Below, in pieces: positions 23,728 to 34,400 of a stretch of 64,000 nucleotides of DNA. Positions within the stretch are counted from its first letter, which is position 1, and each line of letters starts with the position of its first letter. The notes under the pieces are model-generated. The model was not told the origin of the DNA. It searched no databases and saw only the letters and a program-made list of their open reading frames with translations. This stretch comes from Paracyclopina nana (lineage: Eukaryota > Arthropoda > Copepoda > Cyclopoida > Cyclopettidae): the NCBI GenBank assembly GCA_019096065.1, contig JAGUCH010000010.1, positions 124,001 to 188,000 of the forward strand, written 5' to 3'. The position numbers and the translations under genes are program-made.

Positions 23728-24183
23728 CACGGTGGTTCAAAAAGCCATTTTCACGCTCATGTGAAATTCCGCCAAATCGCCAAATTCTCATTTTGACGCC
23801 AATTTTCAGATTCTTTTTGGGAGAGCTTCTTAGCCATGAAAATAGCTCAAATTAGTGAAAAATGACAGAAAAGAGTTGAAATTCATCTTTAAAATGAAAA
23901 TTTGTTTGAAAAAGTTTCCATGAGGAAAAACAGTAGAACAGCAAATTTTGCCTACTTTCAGGATTCTATAACTTTCCTTTGACATTGAATGACATTTAGA
24001 TATTATTGCTATCATGATAATCAGACCCCATTTAATGATTATTCATCAAAATTGGCTGCGGAAATGTGCGGAATTGGGAGCTCTGAAAGTCAATTTTTAG
24101 CTTAGAGCCCTATGAAAATTGACTTCGACGATTTCGCGAGTTTTTTCCCCGTGCGCGTCTAGAAGGGATTTTGAACCACTGTG
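23728..24183. mobile_element. 456-bp mariner-type MITE with TA target duplication
   Basis: Left end CACGGTGGTTCAAAA (23728) and right end TTTTGAACCACTGTG (to 24183) are inverted repeats with one mismatch in 15. Each is flanked by TA (23726-23727 and 24184-24185). Termini and TA target fit the Tc1/mariner superfamily. The interior is too short and lacks a transposase, so it is non-autonomous. Confidence 0.75.
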
Positions 24184-24727
24184 TATTAGTAATACAAATT
24201 GATCAATGTTCAATGACGAATAAATGTAATTTAAATTTGATGCATTAAGAAAAACATTGTATTAATAATACTTATAGAAAGTGTTCAATTAATGGATGCT
24301 ACAAATCTATCAAATCTATCTAACAGTAATGACGTCTTTGTTAAATGACACCCTCTCATTTGACGCACTTTTTCCAAATGAAGCTAAAAAGACATGAAAA
24401 GGAAAAAACAACCTGGCCTCATCTCTGGTTAAGATCACTTTGAAACATTGATTGGACGCAAAACTAAATCAAAGGATGAAATGAAATAGATGAATTTGGG
24501 TTTATGAATTTTGCACAGCGAGCCAAAAAATTGAAACATGGCTGATTATCCAATTTCATGCTTGGTTACCACTTTTCTGATGCTCAAAGTTAGAATGTTG
24601 GAAACTCCAATTCATAGTCTGTTTACTTTCTTCTCCACGGAGAAACATTATTTATTGGAATTTCCAGCAAATAATCATACCTAGACATCTCTTGACTGGC
24701 TTGCTGGCACGTGTAATAATGCCTTTA
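24184..24727. other. Spacer without recognised content
   Basis: AT-rich sequence separating two miniature elements. No gene recognised. Confidence 0.4.
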
Positions 24728-25224
24728 AGCCCTGCTCATCTATGCTCATGTCATGACTGCACCTAGTTTTATGTTTGAAGAATGCTTTTCCATCAAATGA
24801 ATGAGAATTGACTCTCGATTGTTTCCTGTAAGTCATGCTCTCCGTGCTTTGTTTTTAAAAAGTACGTCAACTGATCTAGTGTCATCTAAAAAAGATTACA
24901 TATTTCTTTATTTTTTATAATAATTAAAAATTGTGCAAAAACATGCTTTTGAAGTGTTTATGTTAAGCTATATTATGTTATGTTAAATATTATGATGAAT
25001 TGCAAAAGCACGTATGTCAAAATGTTTTTAACTTAACTTTCAAAATTTTTTGTTTATCCCTTCAAAGCAGCTTAAAAATGTTCATTATAACCATCAAAAA
25101 TAGTATTTTAGTTACTACTTTGATAAATGTATGTCATTGCACGATTAACATTAAAATATTTGAAATGTCGCATCTTGAACCTATGCAAGATGGAAAGGCT
25201 GGATGTTGATAGATGAGCAGGGCT
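24728..25224. mobile_element. 497-bp MITE, AGCCCTGCTCATCTAT ends, TA target
   Basis: Best-preserved member of the (T/C)TCATCTA / TAGATGARC family. AGCCCTGCTCATCTAT (24728-24743) and ATAGATGAGCAGGGCT (25209-25224) are perfect 16-bp inverted repeats. Both are flanked by TA (within TTAA), so a TA or TTAA target duplication fits. No transposase frame in the interior. Confidence 0.85.
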
Positions 25225-25736
25225 TAAGCTCATGTCCATCTCTCTCTTGTCTGAGGCCACCAGATGATATAGCTCTGGCCAAGAAGATCTGTCATTCCAC
25301 GAAATGAGTTTTCGGAGTGAGACTCACTGGAGGAGGAGTTTGGCTTTGTCATCTACTCAAATGCTCACCCATTTATCATAGTCCAACTATAATAGAACAG
25401 CAACAAACTTTAACATGTTCAACTTTTAATTTTATTAATGTTATCATATTTAATATTACATTCATATTGATGCTGTCTATTGATGTTTTGAAACTGTGGG
25501 ACTCCAAATTTCACACAGTGGATTCTAGGGATGCCCATACTTCTGGCTGAGATTGTGTGTCGTGTTTGGTAATAGCCCCTAATGATGGTAATAAAGCCAT
25601 CCCCAAGCTGGGTTTTCTGGGCATAAGAAGCCGACCCTTGAATGAATGATGCCAGCATGGAATAAAGCTAGCGTACTGGTCAGCTGATTGTTTACATTTT
25701 CTCGATTTGACGACATTTAGACGATGTTTCTAATTT
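25225..25736. other. Spacer without recognised content
   Basis: Single-copy-looking sequence; open frames of about 77-79 codons on both strands at 25317-25658 lack known domains. Confidence 0.4.
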
Positions 25737-26228
25737 TACGACATTTTGGACATCATGATTTGTTCAAGACAAATCTTCAAGCAATGAGACTCACTTGTAA
25801 ACTTGCAGCATTGACTTTCAGTTTGCTCTGGTGCAATTTTCTCTTTGCAATTGCAATGGCGATTGTTTTTTCTTGTTCTTCTTTTGTGACGCTGACAAAA
25901 ACGCGTTGACTCTTTGCATGTGAAAGAGTTCATCGTCAGCTGACAACGCTGTGGAAGGCTTCAAGTTTTGAAGGTCGCGTGATTTTTCTTTAGAGTTTAA
26001 AACATGCAAAGCTACTAAAACTTTTGTTTTGTAATCATTGATCGGTCATGACGATGGGTCAGTCTCATTCATCAATTGATAACAATCGCTGTTGACTTCA
26101 AGCCCATCAAATTTCTTGCCGAGAAACTGAAAGTCAACCTTGCAAGTTGACAAATGAGTCTCATTACTTGGAGATTTGTTTTGAAGCAAGCATCATGCCG
26201 AACATGTCGTATTTGCCAAAATGTCGTC
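25737..26228. repeat. Inverted repeat with ~100-bp arms
   Basis: The arm at 25737-25830 (ACGACATTTTGGACATCATG … TTGACTTTCAGTTT) is repeated inverted at about 26119-26228 (AAACTGAAAGTCAACCTTGC … CCAAAATGTCGTC). A weaker direct copy containing AAGCAATGAGACTCGATTG lies near 26460-26545. The structure fits a fold-back or MITE-like element; no target duplication is clear. Confidence 0.65.
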
Positions 26229-26274
26229 AATTGACCGTTACTTGTGATAATGACAAATGGAGGTAAAGGGAAAT

Positions 26275-26290
26275 GAGATGAACACCGCAT
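26275..26290 (+). repeat. Solo MITE terminus (TAGATGAAC family)
   Basis: GAGATGAACACCGCAT followed by TA matches the family right end. A further likely terminus (GGGTAGATGAATAGAGCAT) is at 26602-26620. Neither has a clear partner. Confidence 0.45.
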
Positions 26291-26711
26291 TAATGTAAGA
26301 CTCTGTTTACATTATTGCATGACCTGGGCTTAAATGGATTTGAGCCATATATGGAATTACTCATGGTGCACGCAGAAAAACAAACAAGACCCCCCCAAAA
26401 CAAAAGCAAGAAAAATCTATATATTCATAATAATGAGGTGTTCATGGAATTTATAGCATTTTGACGATGCTTTGAGTTACCAAGTTTAAAACAAATTACA
26501 AAGCAATGAGACTCGATTGTTTTAACAAGAGTTTGGTTTTCAGTTGAATTAAGTGAAATTAAGGGAACTTGTGTGAAAATGCTAATTTTTTTTTTTTTTT
26601 TGGGTAGATGAATAGAGCATGAATGCTACAATCTATTTTTTACTGATGCCCACGGGCTCTACACCTAGAATAGTAAAATGTTTGCTACTGGGCTTTATTA
26701 TTCTTTTCTGG

Positions 26712-26974
26712 TGCCCTTCTCATCTACATTTTCAAACATTTAAATATTTTTTGAAAACTTAATTTTAAGAAAATATCAGTTTTCTTAGCTCGAAATTGAA
26801 AGTTATTATTATTTGCTATTTGATTAATTTTCAAATATTTCATTGATTTTTGTCTTGTTTTTAATTCCATAATTGGAATATTTTAGTTTTCTTTAGAGAA
26901 AATTTAAATTGAAAGTAATTATTTTTTTGATAAATGATTAATTTTATCATTAAGCCATATAGGTGAGCAGGGCA
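26712..26974. mobile_element. 263-bp element, TGCCCTTCTCATCTA ends
   Basis: Left end TGCCCTTCTCATCTACAT (26712) and right end TATAGGTGAGCAGGGCA (to 26974) are imperfect inverted repeats of the same terminus family. AT-rich interior, no coding potential, no clear target duplication. Confidence 0.55.
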
Positions 26975-27593
26975 TTTATAGATGACAGCAGCAGACCTAC
27001 TAGATTGTTGTAAAGCAATAAAAAGTGCATTTTCGCGGCTATTATAATTACTCTGTTAAAATCTCCCACGATCTTTATCTTTGAAAAACACTTGTGCCTT
27101 TCACTAAATATCTTAATTTGCATTGAAATAAACTATAATAAAATAAAATTTTCATCTATGTTCCATTTAATTCCATGTCCAAAAATGCTCCATTTATAAA
27201 AATAAATTGCTTAATTTTTAACAATTGTCCAATTAATCAATTCATCTATTTTTGCATTGTATGGACTTTTAAGCTTAAAATGTTTTAAATATAACATAAA
27301 AATTCTAAAATGGATGAGATTTTTTTCATTTTTTCAATCTATGAATTTTAACTTTTTTAAAAAAAAGTATTTTTAACATAAAATTTGATTTTTAATTTTT
27401 TGCCATTTTGTGCAAAATCTCACTCAATTATTTTTTTATTTTTTGTGTTTAGAAAGTATTTTTGAAACATTTTAATTACTTCATGCTCTTTTCTAGTTAT
27501 GTATTTTTTGTACTTTTTTGTCATCATCACGGCACGAAATGTCGCGAAAAGGTCAGTAGTTGATGAAAAATGGATGCGAGTTGGTTGCTTTTG
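26975..27593. other. AT-rich spacer
   Basis: Very AT-rich, low-information sequence with many poly-A and poly-T runs, downstream of the Lim1 gene. No gene recognised. Confidence 0.5.
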
Positions 27594-27599
27594 TTTATT
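27594..27599 (-). terminator. Possible poly(A) signal for the Lim1 gene
   Basis: AATAAA on the minus strand, about 730 bp downstream of the Lim1 stop codon. It is the first canonical hexamer I found past the array at 27.8-28.25 kb. If used, that array would lie in the 3' UTR. Sequence alone cannot prove use. Confidence 0.25.
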
Positions 27600-27784
27600 T
27601 CTGACATAGATTCTTCAGCGCTGCTGCACAGTGGAACATTTTCTTTAGCTCCGCGCGCATACTTTTTTCTTTTGTGTGTGTGTGTGAATAATAATTATAA
27701 TGAAGATGATGATAAGGGAAGCTCCTGGCACAGAGCACATTTTTTTGCACATTTACAAGACTTTTACAGCAACAGCAATGATTT

Positions 27785-28250
27785 TGGGCCACCCTGTTTT
27801 TTCAAATGGTGATTTTGGGCCACCCTGTTTTTTCAAAATGGTGATTTTGGGCCACCCTTTTTTTTTCAAAATGGTGATTTTGGGCCACCCTGTTTTTTCA
27901 AAAGGTGATTTTGGGCCACCCTGTTTTTTTAAAAGGTGATTTTGGACCTTACTGTTTTTTAAAATGATGATTTTGGGTCGCCCTGTTTTTTCAAAAACTC
28001 ATTTAGAGCCACCCTGTTTTTTTGATAAAATGCTTTGGGTCGCCCTGTTTTTTGAAAGGATGATTTTGGGCCGCCCTGTTTTTTTGAAAGGATGATTTTG
28101 GGTCTCCCTGTTTTTAAATAAAATGGTATTGGGTCGCCCTGTTTTTTGAAAAGGTGATTTTGGGTCACCATGATTTAAAAAAAAAAGTGATTTTGGGTCG
28201 CCCTGTTTTTTTGAAAGGATGATCTTGGCTCACCCTGTTTTTTCAAAGAT
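27785..28250. repeat. 32-37-bp array GGTGATTTTGGGCCACCCTG
   Basis: Tandem units of GGTGATTTTGGGCCACCCTG plus a TTTTTTCAAAAT spacer, with later units reading GGATGATTTTGGGTCGCCCTG-like. This is the longest unit of any array in the window and starts within 80 bp of the Lim1 stop codon, on the 3' side of that gene. Open frames on both strands are repeat translation. Confidence 0.9.
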
Positions 28251-28326
28251 CAACAACAACCAGATTTTTTGGGGGGCAAAAATGTGTGGGTGGTTTTTTT
28301 ATACAGAAATTAAAATATCACTAAAA

Positions 28327-28433
28327 TCACCAAACAATGCCTTCGTTCAGCGGGTCGGAGAAGTTGTTCGAATTTGAGGCCGAGCTCGACGAGTTGTTGG
28401 TGGAATTTTGGCCCGTGTTGCTGTTGTTGACTC
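28327..28433 (-). CDS. Lim1 exon 6: Asn/Ser-rich end and stop
   Basis: 107 bases after TTTTTTCACAG, in the frame that continues from exon 5. Encodes an N- and S-rich stretch ([18 protein letters not shown]), then DPLNEGIVW and TGA at 28329-28327. The tryptophan-terminated end recalls the conserved end of Lhx1/5 proteins as I remember it. Too short to appear as an open frame by itself. Confidence 0.85.
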
Positions 28434-31400
28434 CTGTGAAAAAAAAGATTTTTAGCTTATTTTCTTAGTATCTATTTTTTTCAAGTGCTTTCAAATTGGG
28501 CTTTCCATTTTTGGAAAGCTGATTTTACTTTTTTCATTGATTTTAAAAGTTTCAAAAATACTTTTGAATCTATGAATTCTTGGCTAAAAGACCAACAATA
28601 GTTTTGTTTTGGTTTTTCAGCTTTCTCCCTTCCATGTTCACGAATTAAATATTGATCAGCAATTTCAAAATTCCCCAGGCGGATTTCAGATAGATAGGGA
28701 ACTTTTGATAAGAAAACCAGCACGCGTGGCTTTAATCAGCTGAGCAAATACAAAAACTGCCCTAAGGAAATTGGCAAATAAACTGATTTGCACGCTGGGG
28801 GAAACCAGCAAAAAAAAAATATACGGCTTCATTATTTGTTCTCAGTTATCCAACTTTTTTCTGACGAAGGAAATAATTTCTGTCGAAGAAACCAAAAGTA
28901 AAACTGAGAGGCGAAAATAACGACTCATTTGAAATAAATGTCATTTTTTGTGTCAATTTGCTCCAGAAATGTGATTTGGCGGGATAAATTGCAAATGTCG
29001 TCAAAACATCGTTGCAGGCAAAATTTGACGATGTTGCATAGATGAACATGATATTAGATTTATATTCCCTTTATGACGCAAATAATACGTAATTTTACAT
29101 ATTAAAGTTTTGGCAAATTTTGATGATGTTCCATAGATGAACACCACATTAGCTTCTACATCCCTGATTGGCAAATTGATCGAGTGTAAGAGCAAACAAC
29201 TCCATTATACACCGTGGTGATCATGTAATTGGATTGATTTACTCACAACAAAGGAGAAAAGAATCAATCACATCCTATAATGCGGTGTTCATCACATTTG
29301 ACGATATTTATTTATGCCCAAAATATTGAAAAACTTACAAAACAATTTGCTATGACTTTTGCGTCAAAATGCGATAAAAAAGCTAATGCGGTGTTCATCT
29401 ATGAAACATCGTCAAATTTTGAAAATTCGCCATATGCTTTCAAATTTAGGCGCCAAATTACTGTTTTAAGGTTAAAAGATAATGTCATGTTCATCTATGC
29501 ACCAAAGTCAAATTTTGCCTAAAACAATGATTTGACAACACTTGCAATTTTTCTCGTCAAATCACATTTCTGGAGCAAATTGACGCATAAAAAGGATGTT
29601 AATTTCAAATGAGTTGTTACTTTCACCTCTCAGTTTTTCTTTCAGTTTCTTCGACTGAAATTATTTGGTGGCAAAAAAAGTACGTTATTTTGTCGTCCAA
29701 CTCTGATATGTTGGGAAACCCAATCTGATTTGCATCTGTCGATTTGGCGGAAAAAATCAGAATTGTCTCTCACCTGGATTGGGCTGGAAATCATTGGGAC
29801 TAGCACTGGGGGGCTGAGCAGATGGCTGAGAGGTAGGAGGAAGATCCCCCATGCTGGGGAAATCTGCCCCACTTGTGGGGGGCGGAGGCGGGAAATCCGC
29901 CCCTCCGCCCTGACCCGGGGGCGGGTTCGGGCCCATCCCCGAGGGGCCATTGCCATGCATTGGAGGAAGTGGTTGATCCATATTTGGTGGTGGTGGACCT
30001 CCTGCATTTTAAATTCAAATCAAAACAGTTCATTGATTTGAAAAAATGGAAAGCCACAGTCAATGTGAAGGGCTTTCCAGTTTTGCATAAAGCCATTATT
30101 TATATTTTTCAAAAAAGTTTTTAAGCTTTCCAATTTTTCATTGGCTTTCCACAGCCTTTAGTGGCTTTCCTGGAAAGCTTTTTCAAGTCTAATAACTTTT
30201 TGACCTTCCATAGAGCTTTCCAATGTTACGCCAGCTTTCCAAAATTGTTTGTAAACTTAAAGTAAAATGGCTTTCCTGGAAAGTTTTTTCAAGTCTAATA
30301 ACTTTTTGACGTTCCATAGAGCTTTCCAATGTTACATTAGCTTTCCAAAATTGTTAAAGTAAAAGGGCTTTCCAAGAATTTTTTGACTTTCCAGTCTCCA
30401 AGCTTTCCAATTCAACAAGTATATATAAAATTACCCATGAAGCCCATGGGCCCAGGAAAGAAGCCGTCCGGAGGTGGTGGAAAGTTGGCTGGATAGCCAC
30501 CGAATTCATGTGGAAATGGTGGCTTGTCATGAGGGCCAAAGTAGCCGAAATCGTCGCCAATCAGTGGGAATCCTCTCCTGCCACCCTTGCCAGGGGGGAA
30601 GAATCCTCTGGCTGCCATCATCCCACTTGTCATCTGCTTCATTCTCCTCTCTTTGCTGCGCTTGTTTTGGAACCAGACCTGCAACATTGTCATGCGATTA
30701 GTCCCATGGGGTCAACCAGCTGCTGGTTCCAGCCACAAAAGTGGTGGCTTTCCAAAAATTCTCCATAAAAGCTCGAGCTTGGCCATTAAGTAAAATGCAG
30801 TAACCGCAAACTGCCAGGTGGTGAAAGCACGTGCCCGGCTTTCTAAAAGCTTTTTTTAGACATGTTTTGACGTGAATTGAAAGTCATCGGTTTTTTTAAT
30901 CGCTTATGATTCAGAGCATCTTGGTTTGGTTTCGCTTTCTTCCAATTGGATTGCTTTTGGAAAGCTTGATGATCATTGGGCAAAGATTTCCCTATTGAAC
31001 ATGGGTGAACATGGGATGTGAAAATGACGCTTTGACCATGTTCAATAGCGTTCAACTCAGGAAATAAAGAGATGACATGACCGTAACACTGTTACTGATG
31101 CTTTAAGCAGATAAACCGAGACAACGTTTCTTAGGCATTTTATTGTACCGATTGAGTCATCAGAACTGGGTAAGCGCTATGGCCAATTCAGCCGGTTTAT
31201 GTAGTGCAGCCTGCAGATCATGGCTCAATCGGCTTTTTTGACTATAGCCCAGTTCCAGCGAGGAAAATAGTCAGGAGACGTAACTTGACTTTTTAGCGTA
31301 GTCAGGTCTCAGCTAGCTCAGCTTGACCTGACTTAACTTGTTAACCGAACTATCCTAAACTGATCTTCCTAGTAGGAAACTTTGACTTTAAACGTTCCTT

Positions 31401-34400
31401 TTTAATCGCTCATGATTCAGAGCATCTTGGTTTGGTTTCGCTTTCTTACAATTGGATTGCTTTTGGAAAGCTCGGTGATCATTGGGCAAAGATTTCCCTG
31501 TTGGACATGGGTGAACATGGCTTACCTGAATGACTCTCATGCTCAATCCCGTCTCTTTGGCCAATTGTTCGCGAATGTGTCTGGTGGGCTTTGGCGTCTG
31601 GTTGAAGGCTGTCTTGAGCACTTCCAGCTGCTTGGCCTTGATGGTGGTGCGAGGGCCCCGCCTTTTGCCCCCCGCCCCATCGTCAGCGCCCTTGCCATCA
31701 TCGTCCCCGCCCTTGAGGTCATCATCCATGTCGAGGTCATCCTTGTCCAAGGAGTCCTTGTTGGGTGAGACCAGAGGGACCGCGGCTGGGTTGTTCAACG
31801 AGTTGTTGTTGGCCTCATACTTGTTGGGGGTCGGGGTCAGGGTGTGGGCTGAGGAGGAGGAGTGGTCAGACATGTTGCCCGGGGTCAAGTGGGGCGGGGT
31901 GGCGCCCATGGGGTGGCCCATCATGGGCATGGGCCCACCTGGCCCATGGTCCAGCCCAGGAATGGACACTTGCTCATCAGTGTCATCTTCCTCATCAGAG
32001 AAGGACATGTCTGCAAAGAAAAGTTTCTGTATTGTAGAATGCTGTGGATTTTACTTTTTTGAAAAGACATGATACATCATTACTTTAGTTAATTTAGTTG
32101 AAAATTGGAACTTGGCTGTGTAAAGTAGCAGATTTCTGTGATTATACTATGTTTTTGATTTTTTCATAGAACTCTGTGGATGTCATTTTATGGTGTTCAT
32201 AGAGCTCTGTGGGTTTCATAATTGGACAATTACAATGGATCACTGTATGCATTTTACCCCTCTATTCAGCCACAATCACAACTAAATTTGCTTATGTTGA
32301 GAATTTTTTTTAAAAAAAAAAACATAGTAGACTGCTGTGGATTTCTGTGTGATTTTGAAAACGACCGTTGTTGTCACCAAATTGAAGCAGCAAGTGTCTG
32401 CTGAAAAATATAGCTGTTTTGCTGGCCCATTTTAATTAGTAAGTGGAGAAAGTTGCTAAACTGCAAGGGGTTAAAGTAATTTCAGTGCTTTAAGCCCCAC
32501 CCCCCAAAATTTGTGGCCCCCCGGAGTGTTGAACCCAAGGACACAACAACTCCTCCTTCTGGTTGTGTGCCTTAAATTGCCTGGAATTTCTCTGCTGCAG
32601 AAGAAATTGGAAAATTGGAGTACCCCACTAGCCCACTTGAGTGGCTCTCCTCACATATGTGGACACCCTGTGGTCCTCAGTAATGAGTCTGGCTGTTTTG
32701 TTGACTTGTTTATTGCCAGAGGATTAATGAGTACTTAACCAAGAGTGGTGTTGGTGAAAAACCACCCGCTTGGAAATCATAGACCATGTGACAAATGCAG
32801 CGAAAAGAGCTGGTTACATCTTTCAGCAAGTCAAAGCTTAAAAAGTTTTTTAAATCATCCATCAACCCTGATTTAAAAAAAAAAAAAACACTTTGCAAAG
32901 TGCGTTAAAATTGTTAAGCCTAAATTATAATATAGTTAATGATTATGTAAATTAAATGTTTCATGTTGAGTTTGACGGCATTTTCAATTGGAGCGTGTCT
33001 TTTTCAAAAATATTTAACTGCGTCAAAAAGCTCAAAAAAGCAATTTTGAACAAACAAACCAAGTCTCATTGGAAGTTTTCCTCAATGATACAAGTTCACA
33101 TTCAAGAAAAATTTGGTTTTTCCTCATTTTATGAAATATGAAGAGTGTGAGATTGTGGGGGGCGGGCCTTCGCGCCCACCCCCAAGAAGAATGGAATTGC
33201 ATATTTATTGGGTGAAAATCAATTTCCTTTTGGTTGATCTGCCAAATTGGCAACTGATAAATAACATTTTGGAATTGAACTGAAGAGCAGATGGCTCCAT
33301 CTTGTGCACTTGTCATAGCCAATGCTTGTCATCTCCACCACTACTAAATATAAAGTTAAGCTTCTGATGAAAAACAAGTGAAATATGCTTATGAGAGCGA
33401 GCCATTTTTGGTCTTCCACAACAGCAATAGCAGCAGATGAGCACAACATCTGTCACAGTTTCATGCTCAGAGCACATTCAAAAAGACCGGCTCATCTGCT
33501 AGATGACACATTCTTTATTATGAAAAAAATTGGGTTTTTCCACTGATGCTACTTTTATGATTGGAACTAATTTGCAGCGAGGCTTGATTTCTTTATTAGA
33601 AATTGCTTTTTCTAAGCTTGGAAACGAAAACTTTTTTATAGATATTGCCGTCAAAACATGTTTAGAAAATATAATTACATTTTCATTTTAAGAAAATGTA
33701 TTTAAGAGCTATTTTTCATTGCAGGAATTTCAAATTACTATTTCGCACTTTATTATTTAGGTTTGAAAAAATAATGGTTGAGACTGGATTTGTCAGTGTC
33801 AAATTGCTTGGCTGAGCTTGCAAATGAATATTTTTACATAGATGATCAGGGCTTGAATGTAAACATCGGTTGTGGAACAAAAGAGTCAAAAGTTGCCCCC
33901 TTTCACAAATTACTCTAGTTGGCTGCTATGGGATCATCTGCCAAAGCCGCCATAAAATATCACCATGACCCTTTGTTCTTCTTGAGAGAGAGAGAGAGTT
34001 AATGCCAGCAGCTTTTTTCACCACTCCACTCCATAACAAAGAAGTCAATCAATTGTCTCAAGCACACACCTTCCCAGGCTATTTAAAAGTATGTCTCCTC
34101 CATCATGAGAAACATGTCTAAACATGCCGAGTAATGAGGCGATGACTTGCAAAAAAAAAAGAGCGTACAAGTTCGATGATTTGTTTTGCATGCGTTCATG
34201 GATGGACATTCCGGATGGAATTTTGGTCATTGGTATCTGCGCTTTTCTCCAGACTGAACGAGAAGCAAAGGCAATCTTGCTACAAGTGCTTGCAGTTGTT
34301 GAAACAATTTCCTGATGCGATAGCATCAATGTACAATGTCTTGAACGTTCAGCTCCGCCCTCTCCATTATTCTGTATGACGATGCTAGATCGTCGTGAGA

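Noticed and set aside
31388..31525. Read-through of the exon 3 donor as an alternative C-terminus (VSHVHPCP…)
   Set aside because: The duplicated copy at 30.9-31.0 kb keeps the frame, but five of about six substitutions change amino acids, which is not what selection on a protein would leave. The canonical donor and conserved homeodomain continuation in exon 4 explain the gene.
33155..33184. GC-rich hairpin TGGGGGGCGGGC…GCGCCCACCCCCA in Lim1 intron 2
   Set aside because: A real inverted repeat, but isolated, with no RNA family signature, no promoter and no T-run. I would not call an RNA gene on it.
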